Notes: a model not told the origin generated them from the letters alone. DNA of 64,000 nucleotides from Streptomyces narbonensis (GCF_014649015.1 NZ_BMSF01000006.1:62001-126000); one strand, 5' to 3'. Positions 16,913 to 25,686 are shown, numbered from the stretch's first letter. Made by a program: numbers and translations.

Positions 16913-17187
16913 GCGGCATCCGCCCGGGGTGCGGCCTCGCCACGGAGCAGCGCGCGCTTCGCCTCGACGGCGGCGGCATCGGCCGGGCCGAACTCCGCCT
17001 CGGCGTCCTCGATCAGCTCGCGCAGCCGCTCCCGCTCCAGTTGGCGCTGGATGAGCGCCTCGATGTACGCGGACATGCCACGCTTGCCGGTGCGCTCCTT
17101 GAGCGCGGCGATCGTCCCCGCGTGCAGGGAGACGGACACGGGGCGGGTCGGGCCCTCGCCGGGCCCCGGCTGCGTGGTCTCACTCAT
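16909..17187 (-). CDS. VapB-like antitoxin (pair 2)
   Basis: 92 residues. PVSVSLHAGTIAALKERTG and KRGMSAYIEALIQRQLE form a ribbon-helix-helix-like N-terminal half. The C-terminal EDAEAEFGPADAAAVEAKR resembles ESEFGPVTKEDLAAAEAER of the antitoxin at 6983, so the two operons are duplicates of one ancestor. A -10 hexamer TAAAGT (reverse strand, 17194-17199) lies six bases before the ATG, indicating a leaderless start. Confidence 0.8.
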   Translation of the reverse strand: MSETTQPGPGEGPTRPVSVSLHAGTIAALKERTGKRGMSAYIEALIQRQLERERLRELIEDAEAEFGPADAAAVEAKRALLRGEAAPRADAA

Positions 17188-17191
17188 GCGA

Positions 17192-17206
17192 CGACTTTAA
17201 CAGTCG
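17192..17206. promoter_or_regulatory. probable antitoxin operator CGACT-N5-AGTCG
   Basis: An inverted repeat that spans the -10 hexamer of the antitoxin promoter. The position fits autorepression by the antitoxin/toxin complex. Confidence 0.5.
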
Positions 17207-17322
17207 GATTGTTATGACGCCTCGGGTTCCTTCGAAGCGCACGCCCGTCGGCATCGCCCACGCGCTCCGCCCGACCCCTTGCCCCTCGGCCCTCCGCCCG
17301 CGACGATGAGTCTCTTCGGAAT

Positions 17323-17337
17323 CTGACTGAGCGTCAG
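17323..17337. promoter_or_regulatory. operator copy 4, CTGAC-N5-GTCAG
   Basis: CTGACTGAGCGTCAG, 13 bases before the start codon of the LLM gene at 17351. Confidence 0.65.
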
Positions 17338-17350
17338 TTAAGGGGTTCTC

Positions 17351-18271
17351 ATGGTCGTCTACGGCATGCAGCTGCCCGTCCAGTCGCAGTCCACCCTCTA
17401 CGCCGAGGCCTGGGAGGCGGCCGCCGGCCCGGCCGATCTCCTCGCCGTCGCCCGGGCCGCCGAGGAGCACGGCTTCGACTACCTCGCGAGCTGCGATCAC
17501 GTCGCCATCCCGCGCCGCCTCGCCGGTCCGATGAGCACCGTCTGGTACGACCCGGTCGCCACGCTCTCCTTCCTCGCCGCCGCCACCGAGCGCGTCCGGC
17601 TCCTCTCGCACGTCGCCGTCGTCGGCCTGCGGCATCCGCTCGTCACCGCCAAGGCGTACGCGACCCTCGACCACCTCTCCGGCGGCCGGCTGGTCCTCGG
17701 GGTCGGCGCCGGGCACGTGCAGGAGGAGTTCGAGGTGCTGGGGGTCGACTTCGAGCGGCGCGGCGCCGTCCTCGACGAGACCGTCGACGCGCTGCGGGCG
17801 GCCCTCGGCCCCGAGGAGTACCCCGAGCACCTGGGCGAGCGCTTCGCCTTCAAGGACCTCGGACAGCTGCCCCGGCCCGCCCAGGAGCGGGTCCCCCTCT
17901 GGGTGGGCGGTTCCTCGCCGGCCGCCCTGCGCCGGGCCGCGCTCAAGGGGGACGGCTGGCTGCCGCAGGGCGACCCGCGCGAGAAGCTCGCCGACCGGAT
18001 CCAGCGGCTCCTGCGCCTGCGCGCCGAGGCCGGGATCGCCGCGCCGATCACCGTCGGCGCCATCACCGAGGCGCTGTACGTCGGAGCCCCGGGCTGGGAC
18101 GTCGGCCGCCGCACCCTGAGCGGCTCCCCCGAGGCACTCGCCGCCTCCCTGCGCGCGTACGGGGACATGGGCGTGCACCAGATCCAGGTCCGGTTCCGCT
18201 CCCGGAGCCGTACCGAACTCACCGACCAGATCGCGGCCTTCGGCACGGAGGTCGCCCCCCACCTGAACTGA
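17351..18271 (+). CDS. LLM-class F420-dependent oxidoreductase
   Basis: 306 residues. A luciferase-like TIM barrel with DYLASCDHVAIP near 46-57, the conserved TLDHLSGGRLVLGVGAG (~105) and PLWVGGSSPAALRRAA (~180). The last two are typical of the F420-binding branch. The gene is preceded by operator copy 4 and followed after 14 bases by an SDR gene, so it forms a two-gene operon. The FO synthase gene fbiC at 30435 shows that the host makes the cofactor. Substrate unknown. Confidence 0.88.
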   Translation: MVVYGMQLPVQSQSTLYAEAWEAAAGPADLLAVARAAEEHGFDYLASCDHVAIPRRLAGPMSTVWYDPVATLSFLAAATERVRLLSHVAVVGLRHPLVTAKAYATLDHLSGGRLVLGVGAGHVQEEFEVLGVDFERRGAVLDETVDALRAALGPEEYPEHLGERFAFKDLGQLPRPAQERVPLWVGGSSPAALRRAALKGDGWLPQGDPREKLADRIQRLLRLRAEAGIAAPITVGAITEALYVGAPGWDVGRRTLSGSPEALAASLRAYGDMGVHQIQVRFRSRSRTELTDQIAAFGTEVAPHLN

Positions 18272-18285
18272 GGAGCGTGGCAGGC

Positions 18286-19059
18286 ATGGGCAAGCTCGAC
18301 GGACGGGTCGTCCTCGTCACCGGCGCGGCGCGCGGGCAGGGCGAGCAGGAGGCGCGGCTCTTCGCCGCCGAGGGGGCGCGGGTCGTCCTCGCGGACGTCC
18401 TCGACGACGCCGGCGAGGCGCTGGCCAAGGAGCTGACGGAGGGCCTGGGGGAGGGGCGGGCGGTCTACGTCCACCTGGACGTGACGCGGGAGGAGGACTG
18501 GACCGCCGCCGTCGCCCTCGCCAAGGAGCGGTTCGGGAAGATCGACGGGCTCGTCAACAACGCCGGGATCCTCCGCTTCAACGAGCTGCTCTCCACTCCC
18601 CTGGAGGAGTTCCAGGCGATCGTCTCGGTCAACCAGACCGGCTGCTTCCTGGGCATCCGGACGGTCGCGCCCGAGATCGCGGCGGCCGGCGGTGGGACGA
18701 TCGTCAACACCGCCTCGTACACGGGGCTCACCGGCATGGCCGGCGTCGGTGCCTACGCGGCGAGCAAGCACGCCGTCCTCGGACTCACCAGGGTCGCGGC
18801 GCTCGAACTGGCCGCGCGGAACATCCGGGTGAACGCGGTCTGCCCCGGGGCGATCGACACCCCGATGAGCAACCCGGAGGGCGTCGACCCGGCCTCCACG
18901 GCCGGGCTGTACCGGAAGCTCGTGCCGCTCGGGCGGATCGGTCGGCCGGACGAGGTCGCCGCCCTCGCGCTCTTCCTGACGGGGGAGGACTCGGCGTACA
19001 TCACGGGCCAGCCGTTCGTCATCGACGGCGGCTGGCTGGCGGGCGTCAGCATTCTCTGA
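18286..19059 (+). CDS. short-chain dehydrogenase/reductase
   Basis: 257 residues. The NAD(P) motif VTGAARGQGEQEA (~11-23), NNAG (~88), the catalytic Tyr/Lys in YAASKHA (~150) and the C-terminal FVIDGGW fit classical FabG/20-beta-hydroxysteroid-dehydrogenase-like SDRs. ATG 18286 is chosen because GAGGAG, overlapping the upstream stop, is about 10 bases away; GTG 18277 would be too close. The stop codon lies within operator copy 5. Co-transcribed with the LLM gene. Confidence 0.9.
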   Translation: MGKLDGRVVLVTGAARGQGEQEARLFAAEGARVVLADVLDDAGEALAKELTEGLGEGRAVYVHLDVTREEDWTAAVALAKERFGKIDGLVNNAGILRFNELLSTPLEEFQAIVSVNQTGCFLGIRTVAPEIAAAGGGTIVNTASYTGLTGMAGVGAYAASKHAVLGLTRVAALELAARNIRVNAVCPGAIDTPMSNPEGVDPASTAGLYRKLVPLGRIGRPDEVAALALFLTGEDSAYITGQPFVIDGGWLAGVSIL

Positions 19060-19070
19060 CGTCTCGTCAG
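19056..19070. promoter_or_regulatory. operator copy 5, CTGAC-N5-GTCAG
   Basis: CTGACGTCTCGTCAG. It overlaps the SDR stop codon and lies 63 bp upstream of copy 6. Confidence 0.65.
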
Positions 19071-19118
19071 GTATTGACGCACCTGCCGCTCGGTGCGACA
19101 GTCGGGCACATCACGAAT

Positions 19119-19133
19119 CTGACGGCTCGTCAG
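19119..19133. promoter_or_regulatory. operator copy 6, CTGAC-N5-GTCAG
   Basis: CTGACGGCTCGTCAG, 25 bases upstream of the TTG start of the second LLM gene. Confidence 0.7.
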
Positions 19134-19158
19134 AAACTCACGAGGACGGTGAACCCCC

Positions 19159-20283
19159 TTGGAATTCGGGATCTTCGTACAGGGATACGTCGGCAAGCGC
19201 GCCGAGACCGATCCCGAAGCCGAGCACAAGGCCCTCATGGAGGAGACCGAGTACGTCATCCAGGCGGACAAGTCCGGTTTCAAGTACGCCTGGGCCTCCG
19301 AGCACCACTTCCTGGACGAGTACTCGCACATCTCCGCCAACGACGTCTACCTGGGCTACCTCGCCCACGCCACCGAGCGCATCCACCTCGGCTCCGGCAT
19401 CTTCAACCCCCTCGCCCCCGTCAACCACCCGGTGAAGGTGGCCGAGAAGGTCGCCATGCTCGACCACCTCTCCGGCGGACGCTTCGAGTTCGGCTCCGGG
19501 CGCGGAGCGGGCTCCCACGAGATCCTCGGGTTCATGCCGGGCATCACCGACATGAACCACACGAAGGAGATCTGGGAGGAGACGATCGCCGAGTTCCCCA
19601 AGATGTGGCTCCAGGAGGAGTACGTCGGCTTCCAGGGCAAGCACTGGTCGCTGCCGCCCCGCAAGATCCTGCCCAAGCCGTACGGGGCCTCCCACCCCGC
19701 CATGTGGTACGCGGCCGGGTCCCCCTCCTCGTACGCCATGGCCGCCAAGAAGGGCCTCGGCGTCCTCGGCTTCAGCGTGCAGAAGGTCTCCGACATGGAG
19801 TGGGTCGTCGAGTCCTACAAGACCGCGATCAAGGAGGCCAAGGCGGTCGGCGACTTCGTCAACGACAACGTCATGGTGACCTCGACGGCGATCTGCGCGG
19901 AGACCCACGACAAGGCCGTCGAGATCGCCGTCTCCGGCGGCCTCAACTACCTCCAGTCGCTGCTCTTCCGCTACCACGACACCTTCCCCCGGCCCGAGGG
20001 CATCCCCGAGTGGCCCGAGCTGCTCCCCGAGTACTCGGCCGAGATCATCGAACTCCTCATCCAGGAGGAGCTGATGATCTGCGGAGACCCCTCGGAGGTC
20101 CTCGCCCAGTGCAAGCGCTGGGAGCAGTCGGGGGCGGACCAGCTCTCCTTCGGCATCCCGATCGGGATCTCGTACGAGGACACGATGAACTCGATCAAGC
20201 TGATCGGGGAGCACGTGATCCCGAAGATCGACACGGACCCGGTCCACCGCACCACCCGCTTCCGCCAGGCAGCGGGCCAGTAG
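19159..20283 (+). CDS. LLM-class flavin-dependent oxidoreductase
   Basis: 374 residues. A bacterial luciferase-like monooxygenase with the N-terminal FGIFVQGYVGKR, YAWASEHHFLDEYSH (substrate/flavin pocket, ~45-60), MLDHLSGGRFEFGSGRG (~100) and MWYAAGSPSSYAMAA (~180). It is longer than the F420-type enzyme at 17351 and more like FMN-dependent two-component monooxygenases. The start is TTG preceded by GAGGACGG; no better start exists downstream. Two operators precede it. It is probably transcribed together with the deacylase and aldehyde dehydrogenase genes. Confidence 0.88.
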   Translation: MEFGIFVQGYVGKRAETDPEAEHKALMEETEYVIQADKSGFKYAWASEHHFLDEYSHISANDVYLGYLAHATERIHLGSGIFNPLAPVNHPVKVAEKVAMLDHLSGGRFEFGSGRGAGSHEILGFMPGITDMNHTKEIWEETIAEFPKMWLQEEYVGFQGKHWSLPPRKILPKPYGASHPAMWYAAGSPSSYAMAAKKGLGVLGFSVQKVSDMEWVVESYKTAIKEAKAVGDFVNDNVMVTSTAICAETHDKAVEIAVSGGLNYLQSLLFRYHDTFPRPEGIPEWPELLPEYSAEIIELLIQEELMICGDPSEVLAQCKRWEQSGADQLSFGIPIGISYEDTMNSIKLIGEHVIPKIDTDPVHRTTRFRQAAGQ

Positions 20284-20364
20284 GCGGCAGGCGGGTCAGC
20301 CCACGCGTGGGCGGCGTCTTCCCGGACCGCCGCCCGCACGCCCCGACCGCGGCGGCCCGCGGCC

Positions 20365-20448
20365 GGGGCAAGCCGCGTCCGGGGGCAAGCCGCAATCCGG
20401 AGGCAGCCGCGTCCGGAGGCAAGCCGTGTCCGGAGGCAGCCGCGATCG
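20365..20448. repeat. five tandem 16-18 bp units between catabolic genes
   Basis: Units start at about 20365, 20382, 20400, 20416 and 20433, with consensus G(G/A)GGCAAGCCGCGTCCG. A further pair of CCCGCGTCCACGCGCAG repeats lies at about 20480 and 20506. Together they fill most of the 256-base gap before the deacylase start. No ORF or clear terminator lies here. Confidence 0.7.
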
Positions 20449-20539
20449 GGGTACGCCCGCGTCGACGCGCCGGTACGAGACCCGCGTCCACGCGCAGCAG
20501 CCGCCCCGCGTCCACGCGCAGAACAGGAAGGTTCCGTCC

Positions 20540-22279
20540 ATGCTCGACCACCTGATCACCGGTGCCACCGTCGTGGACGGCACCGGCGCCCCCGCCATCA
20601 CCGCCGACGTCGGGATACGCGACGGCCGCATCGCCGTCGTCGCCGAACCCGGGACCGTCCGCGAGGAGGCCCGGACCACCGAGGACGCCACCGGCCTCGT
20701 CCTCACCCCCGGCTTCGTCGACCCCCACACCCACTACGACGCCCAGCTCTTCTGGGACCCGTACGCCACCCCCTCCATGAATCACGGCGTCACCACCGTC
20801 GCCGGCGGCAACTGCGGCTTCACCCTCGCCCCGCTCCACCCGGACCGGCCCGAGGACGCCGACTACACGCGCCGCATGATGTCCAAGGTCGAAGGCATGG
20901 CCCTCGCCGCACTCGAGGAGGGCGTCGACTGGACCTGGTCCTCCTTCGCCGAATACCTCGACGCCCTCGAAGGACGCATCGCCGTCAACGCCGGCTTCAT
21001 GGTCGGCCACTGCGCCCTGCGCCGGTACGTGATGGGCCCCGACGCGGTCGGCGGACAGCCCACGGACGAGCAGCTCGCGCGGATGGTCGGCCTCCTCAAG
21101 GAGGCCATGGAGGCCGGGGCCTGGGGGCTCTCCACCACCCAGTCCGCAACCCACTCCGACGGCGACGGCGCCCCCGTCGCCTCCCGGCACGCCGGCCCCG
21201 CCGAGCTGATCGCCCTGTCGAAGGCGGTCGGGGAGCACGAGGGCACGCAGATCGAGGCGATCCTCGCGGGCTGCCTCGACCAGTTCTCCGACGCGGAGAT
21301 CGACCTCTTCGTCGAGATGACGGCCGCTGCCGGCCGTCCGCTCAACTGGAACGTCCTCACCATCGACGCCGCCGTCCCCGAACGCGTCCCGCGCCAGCTC
21401 ACCGCCTCCGAGCGGGCCCGCAAGTCCGGCGGCCGGATCGTCGCCCTCACGATGCCGATCCTCACCCCGATGAACATGTCGCTCGGCACGTTCTGCGCGC
21501 TCAACCTCATCCCCGGCTGGGGCGAGATCCTCGCCCTCCCCCTACCCGAGCGGATCGCGAAGCTCCGCGACCCCGACGTGCGGGCGGAGATGCTGCGGCG
21601 TGCCGACTCCAAGGAGGCCGGGGTCTTCCGGCGGCTCGCGCACTTCGGCCGGTACGTCATAGGGGACACGTACAGCGCCGAGAACGAGGGCCTGACCGGC
21701 CGGGTCGTGAAGGACATCGCCGCCGAGCGCGGCCAGGACCCCTTCCAGTGCCTCGTCGAGATCTGCGCCAACGACGACCTGCGGACCGTGCTGTGGCCGA
21801 TGCCCACCGACAACGACCCGGCCTCCTGGGCGCTGCGCCGCGAGACCTGGGACCACGAGGACGTGATGCTCGGCGGCTCGGACGCCGGAGCACACCTGGA
21901 CCGGATGTGCGGGGCGCCGTACACGACCCGCTTCCTCGGCGACTGCCTGCGGGGCCGGAAGCTGGTGCCGCTGGAGCGCGCGGTGAAGATGCTGACCGAC
22001 GACCCGGCCCGGCTCTTCGGGCTGCGTGAGCGCGGCCGGATCGAGGAGGGCTTCCACGCCGACCTGGTCCTCTTCGACCCGGAGCGGATCGAGGCGGGCC
22101 CTGCGACCCTCGTGCACGACTTGCCGGGGGACAGCCCGCGGCTCGACTCACGGGCGATCGGGATCGTCTCGGTCCGGGTCAACGGCGTGGAGACCGTACG
22201 GGACGACGAGGTGACCGGCGCGATCCCCGGCAGGGTCCTGCGCTCCGGCCGTGACACGAGGACGGTGAGCACCAGGTGA
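20540..22279 (+). CDS. N-acyl-D-amino-acid deacylase-type amidohydrolase
   Basis: 579 residues. The N-terminal ITGATVVDGTGAP and the metal-binding DPHTHYDAQLFWDP (~62-75), with VAGGNCGFTLAP (~91), MVGHCALRRYVMG (~154) and GGSDAGAHLDRMCG near the C-terminus, define the D-aminoacylase branch of amidohydrolases. AGGAAGG lies about 9 bases before ATG 20540, overruling the longer in-frame ORF. The next gene overlaps by 4 bases. In catabolic clusters such enzymes often hydrolyse amides or cyclic imides; the substrate here is not known. Confidence 0.88.
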   Translation: MLDHLITGATVVDGTGAPAITADVGIRDGRIAVVAEPGTVREEARTTEDATGLVLTPGFVDPHTHYDAQLFWDPYATPSMNHGVTTVAGGNCGFTLAPLHPDRPEDADYTRRMMSKVEGMALAALEEGVDWTWSSFAEYLDALEGRIAVNAGFMVGHCALRRYVMGPDAVGGQPTDEQLARMVGLLKEAMEAGAWGLSTTQSATHSDGDGAPVASRHAGPAELIALSKAVGEHEGTQIEAILAGCLDQFSDAEIDLFVEMTAAAGRPLNWNVLTIDAAVPERVPRQLTASERARKSGGRIVALTMPILTPMNMSLGTFCALNLIPGWGEILALPLPERIAKLRDPDVRAEMLRRADSKEAGVFRRLAHFGRYVIGDTYSAENEGLTGRVVKDIAAERGQDPFQCLVEICANDDLRTVLWPMPTDNDPASWALRRETWDHEDVMLGGSDAGAHLDRMCGAPYTTRFLGDCLRGRKLVPLERAVKMLTDDPARLFGLRERGRIEEGFHADLVLFDPERIEAGPATLVHDLPGDSPRLDSRAIGIVSVRVNGVETVRDDEVTGAIPGRVLRSGRDTRTVSTR

Positions 22280-23745
22280 GCAGCGAGAGCGTGAGGACCG
22301 AGAAGCTCTTCATCGGCGGCGAGTGGGTCGAGCCCGACGGCGGTCACTACCCCGTCGTCGACCCCGCCACGGAGGAGGTCGTCGGCTACGCGCCGGAGGC
22401 CTCCCGCGCCCAGGTGTACGAGGCGGCCGCCGCGGCCCGCGAGGCCTTCGACTCCTGGTCGCGGACGAAGCCGGAGGAGCGGGCGGCGATCCTGGACCGG
22501 GCGGCGGACCTGATGGCCCGGGACGCCGAGGAGAACGTCCTGCTCGCGCGGGCCGAGACGGGCGCCACCACCGGCACCGCGCGCGGCATGCAGGTCGCGG
22601 TCGGCTCCTCCCGCTTCCGGCGGTACGCCCGGGGCGCGATGGAACCGGTCGAACAGGCGCTGCCACCACAGATCAACGAGGCCGGGCCGATGGGGAAGGC
22701 CGGGGTGTTCGGGGCGGTCGCGGTGCGCCGCCCGGTCGGTGTGGTCACCTGCATCACCTCCTACAACAACCCCTGGGCCAACCCGGCGGGGAAGATCGCG
22801 CCGGCCCTCGCGATGGGCAACACGGTCCTCGTGAAGCCCGCCCCGCAGGACCCGCTCTCGGTGTACGCGATGACCCGGGCCCTGGCGGAGGCGGGGGTCC
22901 CGGCGGGGGTCGTGAACGTCGTCACCGGCTCCGCGCAGGCGGTCGGCGAGGCGGCCGTGGACTCCCCGGAGGTCGACATGGTCTCCTTCACCGGTTCCAC
23001 GGCAGTCGGCCAGGCGATCGGCGAGGTCTGCGGGCGTGCGCTCAAGCGGCAGCTGATGGAGCTGGGCGGGAAGGGGGCCGCGCTCGTCTTCGACGACGCG
23101 GACCTGGATTCCGCGGTCATGGGCATCGGGACGACCTTCGCCTTCTACAGCGGGCAGATCTGCACGGCGCCGACCCGGGTGCTCGCGCAGCGCGGGATAT
23201 ACGAGCAGCTGATCGAGAAGCTGACCGGCTTCCTGGCCTTCATGAAGGTGGGGGACCCGGCCGCGCCGGGCACGGTGGTCGGCCCGGTGATCTCGGCGGC
23301 CCACCGCGACCGGGTGGAGTCGTACGTCGAGCTGGGGCGGAAGGAAGGGGCGCGGGTCGTCGCGGGCGGCGAGCGCCCGGACCTCGCGAAGGGCTTCTAC
23401 GTGGCCCCGACCCTGCTCGCCGACTGCACCAACGAGATGCGGGTGGTCCGGGAGGAGATCTTCGGTCCGGTCGTCGTGGTCGTCCCCTTCGACGACGAGG
23501 AGCAGGGGATCGCGCTCGCCAACGACAGCGACTACGGGCTGATCGACTACGTGTGGTCGGGCGACGTGGCCCGCGCCTTCCGGGTCGCGGCCCGGCTGCG
23601 GGCCGGCGGGGTGGGCGTGAACACGATCGGACGGAACATGGAGGCGCCGTTCGGCGGATTCAAGCGGAGCGGGGTCGGACGGGACGTCGGCTCGTATGCG
23701 CTGCACGCCTACAGCGAGCTGCAGGCGGTGGTCTGGCCGGGCTGA
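22276..23745 (+). CDS. aldehyde dehydrogenase family protein
   Basis: 489 residues with a GTG start inside the previous stop region (4-base overlap). The NAD(P)-aldehyde dehydrogenase core is complete: ASN-type region CITSYNNPWANP, FTGSTAVG, general base Glu262 in MELGGKGAAL, nucleophile Cys296 in YSGQICTAPTR, EEIFGPVVVVVPF and PFGGFKRSGVGRD. It oxidises an aldehyde to an acid or, less likely, an acyl-CoA. As the last gene of the operon, it probably handles an aldehyde released by the LLM or deacylase step. Confidence 0.92.
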   Translation: MSSESVRTEKLFIGGEWVEPDGGHYPVVDPATEEVVGYAPEASRAQVYEAAAAAREAFDSWSRTKPEERAAILDRAADLMARDAEENVLLARAETGATTGTARGMQVAVGSSRFRRYARGAMEPVEQALPPQINEAGPMGKAGVFGAVAVRRPVGVVTCITSYNNPWANPAGKIAPALAMGNTVLVKPAPQDPLSVYAMTRALAEAGVPAGVVNVVTGSAQAVGEAAVDSPEVDMVSFTGSTAVGQAIGEVCGRALKRQLMELGGKGAALVFDDADLDSAVMGIGTTFAFYSGQICTAPTRVLAQRGIYEQLIEKLTGFLAFMKVGDPAAPGTVVGPVISAAHRDRVESYVELGRKEGARVVAGGERPDLAKGFYVAPTLLADCTNEMRVVREEIFGPVVVVVPFDDEEQGIALANDSDYGLIDYVWSGDVARAFRVAARLRAGGVGVNTIGRNMEAPFGGFKRSGVGRDVGSYALHAYSELQAVVWPG

Positions 23746-23803
23746 GACAGCGGCCGGGACAGGGCGGGCGGCGCCCCCGGGCAGGCCGCCGCCCAGGCCG
23801 CCG

Positions 23804-23822
23804 AAATTTCCTCGGGAAATTT
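23804..23822 (+). terminator. AT-rich hairpin after the aldehyde dehydrogenase gene
   Basis: AAATTTCC-TCG-GGAAATTT, a perfect 8-bp stem followed by TAG, 58 bases after the stop codon. Its AT content stands out from the surroundings. Terminator is the likeliest role; an operator cannot be excluded. Confidence 0.45.
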
Positions 23823-23875
23823 TAGAAACGGACATTTGGGGTACCGCTGCGGTTCCCGCATATCGGACACGGATC

Positions 23876-23899
23876 GACCGACCTACCAGTTGGTCGGTC
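23876..23899. promoter_or_regulatory. TetR-type palindrome GACCGACC-N8-GGTCGGTC
   Basis: Perfect 8-bp arms, with a further GACACG / CGTGTC pair outside (about 23865-23905). It lies 133 bases upstream of the APC permease start. It differs from the CTGAC-N5-GTCAG operators, so a second regulator is likely. Confidence 0.5.
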
Positions 23900-24031
23900 C
23901 GTGTCGGTGGTCGATCTTTCAATCATTGGCGTGGGTCCGCTTCGACCCGCCCAATGCAAGGCGGGTGATCGATCAGGTGAGCGGACTCAGATCTTCCGGA
24001 TATGGAAACCGCAGCATTTAACGTCCTGTTC

Positions 24032-25597
24032 ATGACTCAGGTGGATGCACGGCCCCAGGCCGGAGACACGGTAAGGGGCGTCGACGCCCCGGGCGGCACT
24101 CAGGCCGTACGAACCAAGGGCCTCGGAGGCAACTCCGTCGGCCTGCTCGGCAGTGCCGTCATCGGCATCTCGACCGTCGCCCCCGTCTACTGCCTGACCT
24201 CGACACTCGGCTCCACGGCCGGCGAGGTCGGCCTGCAGATGCCCGCGATCTTCCTCGCCGGCTTCCTCCCGATGCTCCTCGTCGCCTTCGCGTACCGGGA
24301 GCTCAACAAGGTCATGCCCGACTGCGGCACCTCCTTCACGTGGACCGTGAAGGCCTTCGGCCCCAAGATCGGCTGGATGTGCGGCTGGGGCCTCGTCATC
24401 GCGACGATCATCGTGCTCTCCAACCTCGCCGGCGTCGCGACCTCCTACTTCTGGCTCCTCGCGGGTGAGATCACCGGCAGCGAGTCGATCGCCGCCCTGG
24501 ACGACAACAAGGCCGTCCACATCATCACCTGCCTCACGCTCATCGCCGTCGCCACCGCGATCAGCTACCGCGGCATGACCGCCACCAAGGGCATCCAGTA
24601 CGCCCTCGTCGGCCTCCAGCTCGTCGTCCTCGTCGTCTTCGTGGCGATGGCGCTGTCGAAGGCCGGCGAGTTCGAGACCTCGGTCGACTTCTCCTGGTCC
24701 TGGATGAACCCCTTCGCGGTCCAGTCCTTCGCGGCCTTCACCGCCGGCCTCTCGCTCTCGATCTTCATGTACTGGGGCTGGGACGCCTGCATGGCGACCA
24801 ACGAGGAGACCACCGGCAGCGCCAAGACCCCCGGCCGCGCCGCGCTCATCGCGATGGTCGTGCTCGTCGGCTCGTACCTCGCCACCGGCATCGCCGCGCA
24901 GATGGCCGTCGGCTCCGGCGAGGAGGGCCTCGGCCTGTCGAACCCGGAGACCTCGGACAACGTCTTCGCCGCACTCGCCGGCCCCGTCATGGGCCCGACC
25001 CTCGGCATCCTGCTCTTCGTCGCGGTCCTCGCCTCGGCCGCCGCGAGCCTCCAGACGACCTTCATCCCGGTCGCCCGCACGGTGCTCGCCATGTCCACGT
25101 ACGAGGCGCTGCCGAAGTCCTTCACCAAGGTCCACCCGGTGTTCAAGACCCCCGGCAAGGCCACGATCGTGGCCGGCGTCGCCACCGGCGTCTTCTACAC
25201 CGTGATGACCCTCGTCAGCGAGAACGTCCTGGTCGACACGATCTACGCGCTCGGCCTGATGATCTGCTTCTACTACGCCCTGACGGCCTTCGCCTGCGTC
25301 TGGTACTTCCGCGGCGAGCTCTTCCGCTCGGGTCGCGACTTCGCCTACAAGGGCCTGATGCCGCTGCTCGGCGGACTGATGCTGACGGCGGTCTTCGGCA
25401 AGACCCTGTACGACATGTGGGACCCGGCCTACGGCTCCGGCTCCGCGGTCTTCGGCGTCGGCTCGGTCTTCGTGATCGGCGTGGGGCTGCTGCTCCTCGG
25501 CGTGGTGATCATGCTGGTCATGCAGCGCAGGAGCCCGGCGTTCTTCCGCGGCGAGATCCTGACGAAGGAGACCCCGTCGCTGGTGGTCGCCGACTGA
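24032..25597 (+). CDS. APC-family amino acid/polyamine permease
   Basis: 521 residues with about twelve hydrophobic segments. The first helix region NSVGLLGSAVIGISTVAPVY and CGTSFTWTVKAFGPKIGWMC in the loop after helix 2 are typical of the APC superfamily. The C-terminal helices end near residue 505, followed by a short hydrophilic tail. Secondary uptake of an amino acid, amine or related compound is expected. ATG 24032 is preferred; ATG 24002 is in frame but neither has a clear Shine-Dalgarno sequence. A palindrome and a hairpin lie upstream. Confidence 0.87.
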   Translation: MTQVDARPQAGDTVRGVDAPGGTQAVRTKGLGGNSVGLLGSAVIGISTVAPVYCLTSTLGSTAGEVGLQMPAIFLAGFLPMLLVAFAYRELNKVMPDCGTSFTWTVKAFGPKIGWMCGWGLVIATIIVLSNLAGVATSYFWLLAGEITGSESIAALDDNKAVHIITCLTLIAVATAISYRGMTATKGIQYALVGLQLVVLVVFVAMALSKAGEFETSVDFSWSWMNPFAVQSFAAFTAGLSLSIFMYWGWDACMATNEETTGSAKTPGRAALIAMVVLVGSYLATGIAAQMAVGSGEEGLGLSNPETSDNVFAALAGPVMGPTLGILLFVAVLASAAASLQTTFIPVARTVLAMSTYEALPKSFTKVHPVFKTPGKATIVAGVATGVFYTVMTLVSENVLVDTIYALGLMICFYYALTAFACVWYFRGELFRSGRDFAYKGLMPLLGGLMLTAVFGKTLYDMWDPAYGSGSAVFGVGSVFVIGVGLLLLGVVIMLVMQRRSPAFFRGEILTKETPSLVVAD

Positions 25598-25630
25598 CGG
25601 CGCCCGTACGTTCCTGAGTCATCCGAAACG

Positions 25631-25668
25631 CGAAGGTGGCGGGCCCGTGGGGGGTCCCGCCACCTTCG
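25631..25668. terminator. terminator between permease and secreted-peptide genes
   Basis: CGAAGGTGGCGGG ... CCCGCCACCTTCG, a 13-bp perfect stem with a 12-base loop between convergent genes; probably bidirectional. Confidence 0.85.
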
Positions 25669-25686
25669 TCATTCCGTCGTACGGGG

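Noticed and set aside
20863..23922. 1019-codon reverse-strand ORF opposite the deacylase and aldehyde dehydrogenase
   Set aside because: The forward genes carry complete catalytic motifs; the reverse frame has none and is an artefact of high GC.
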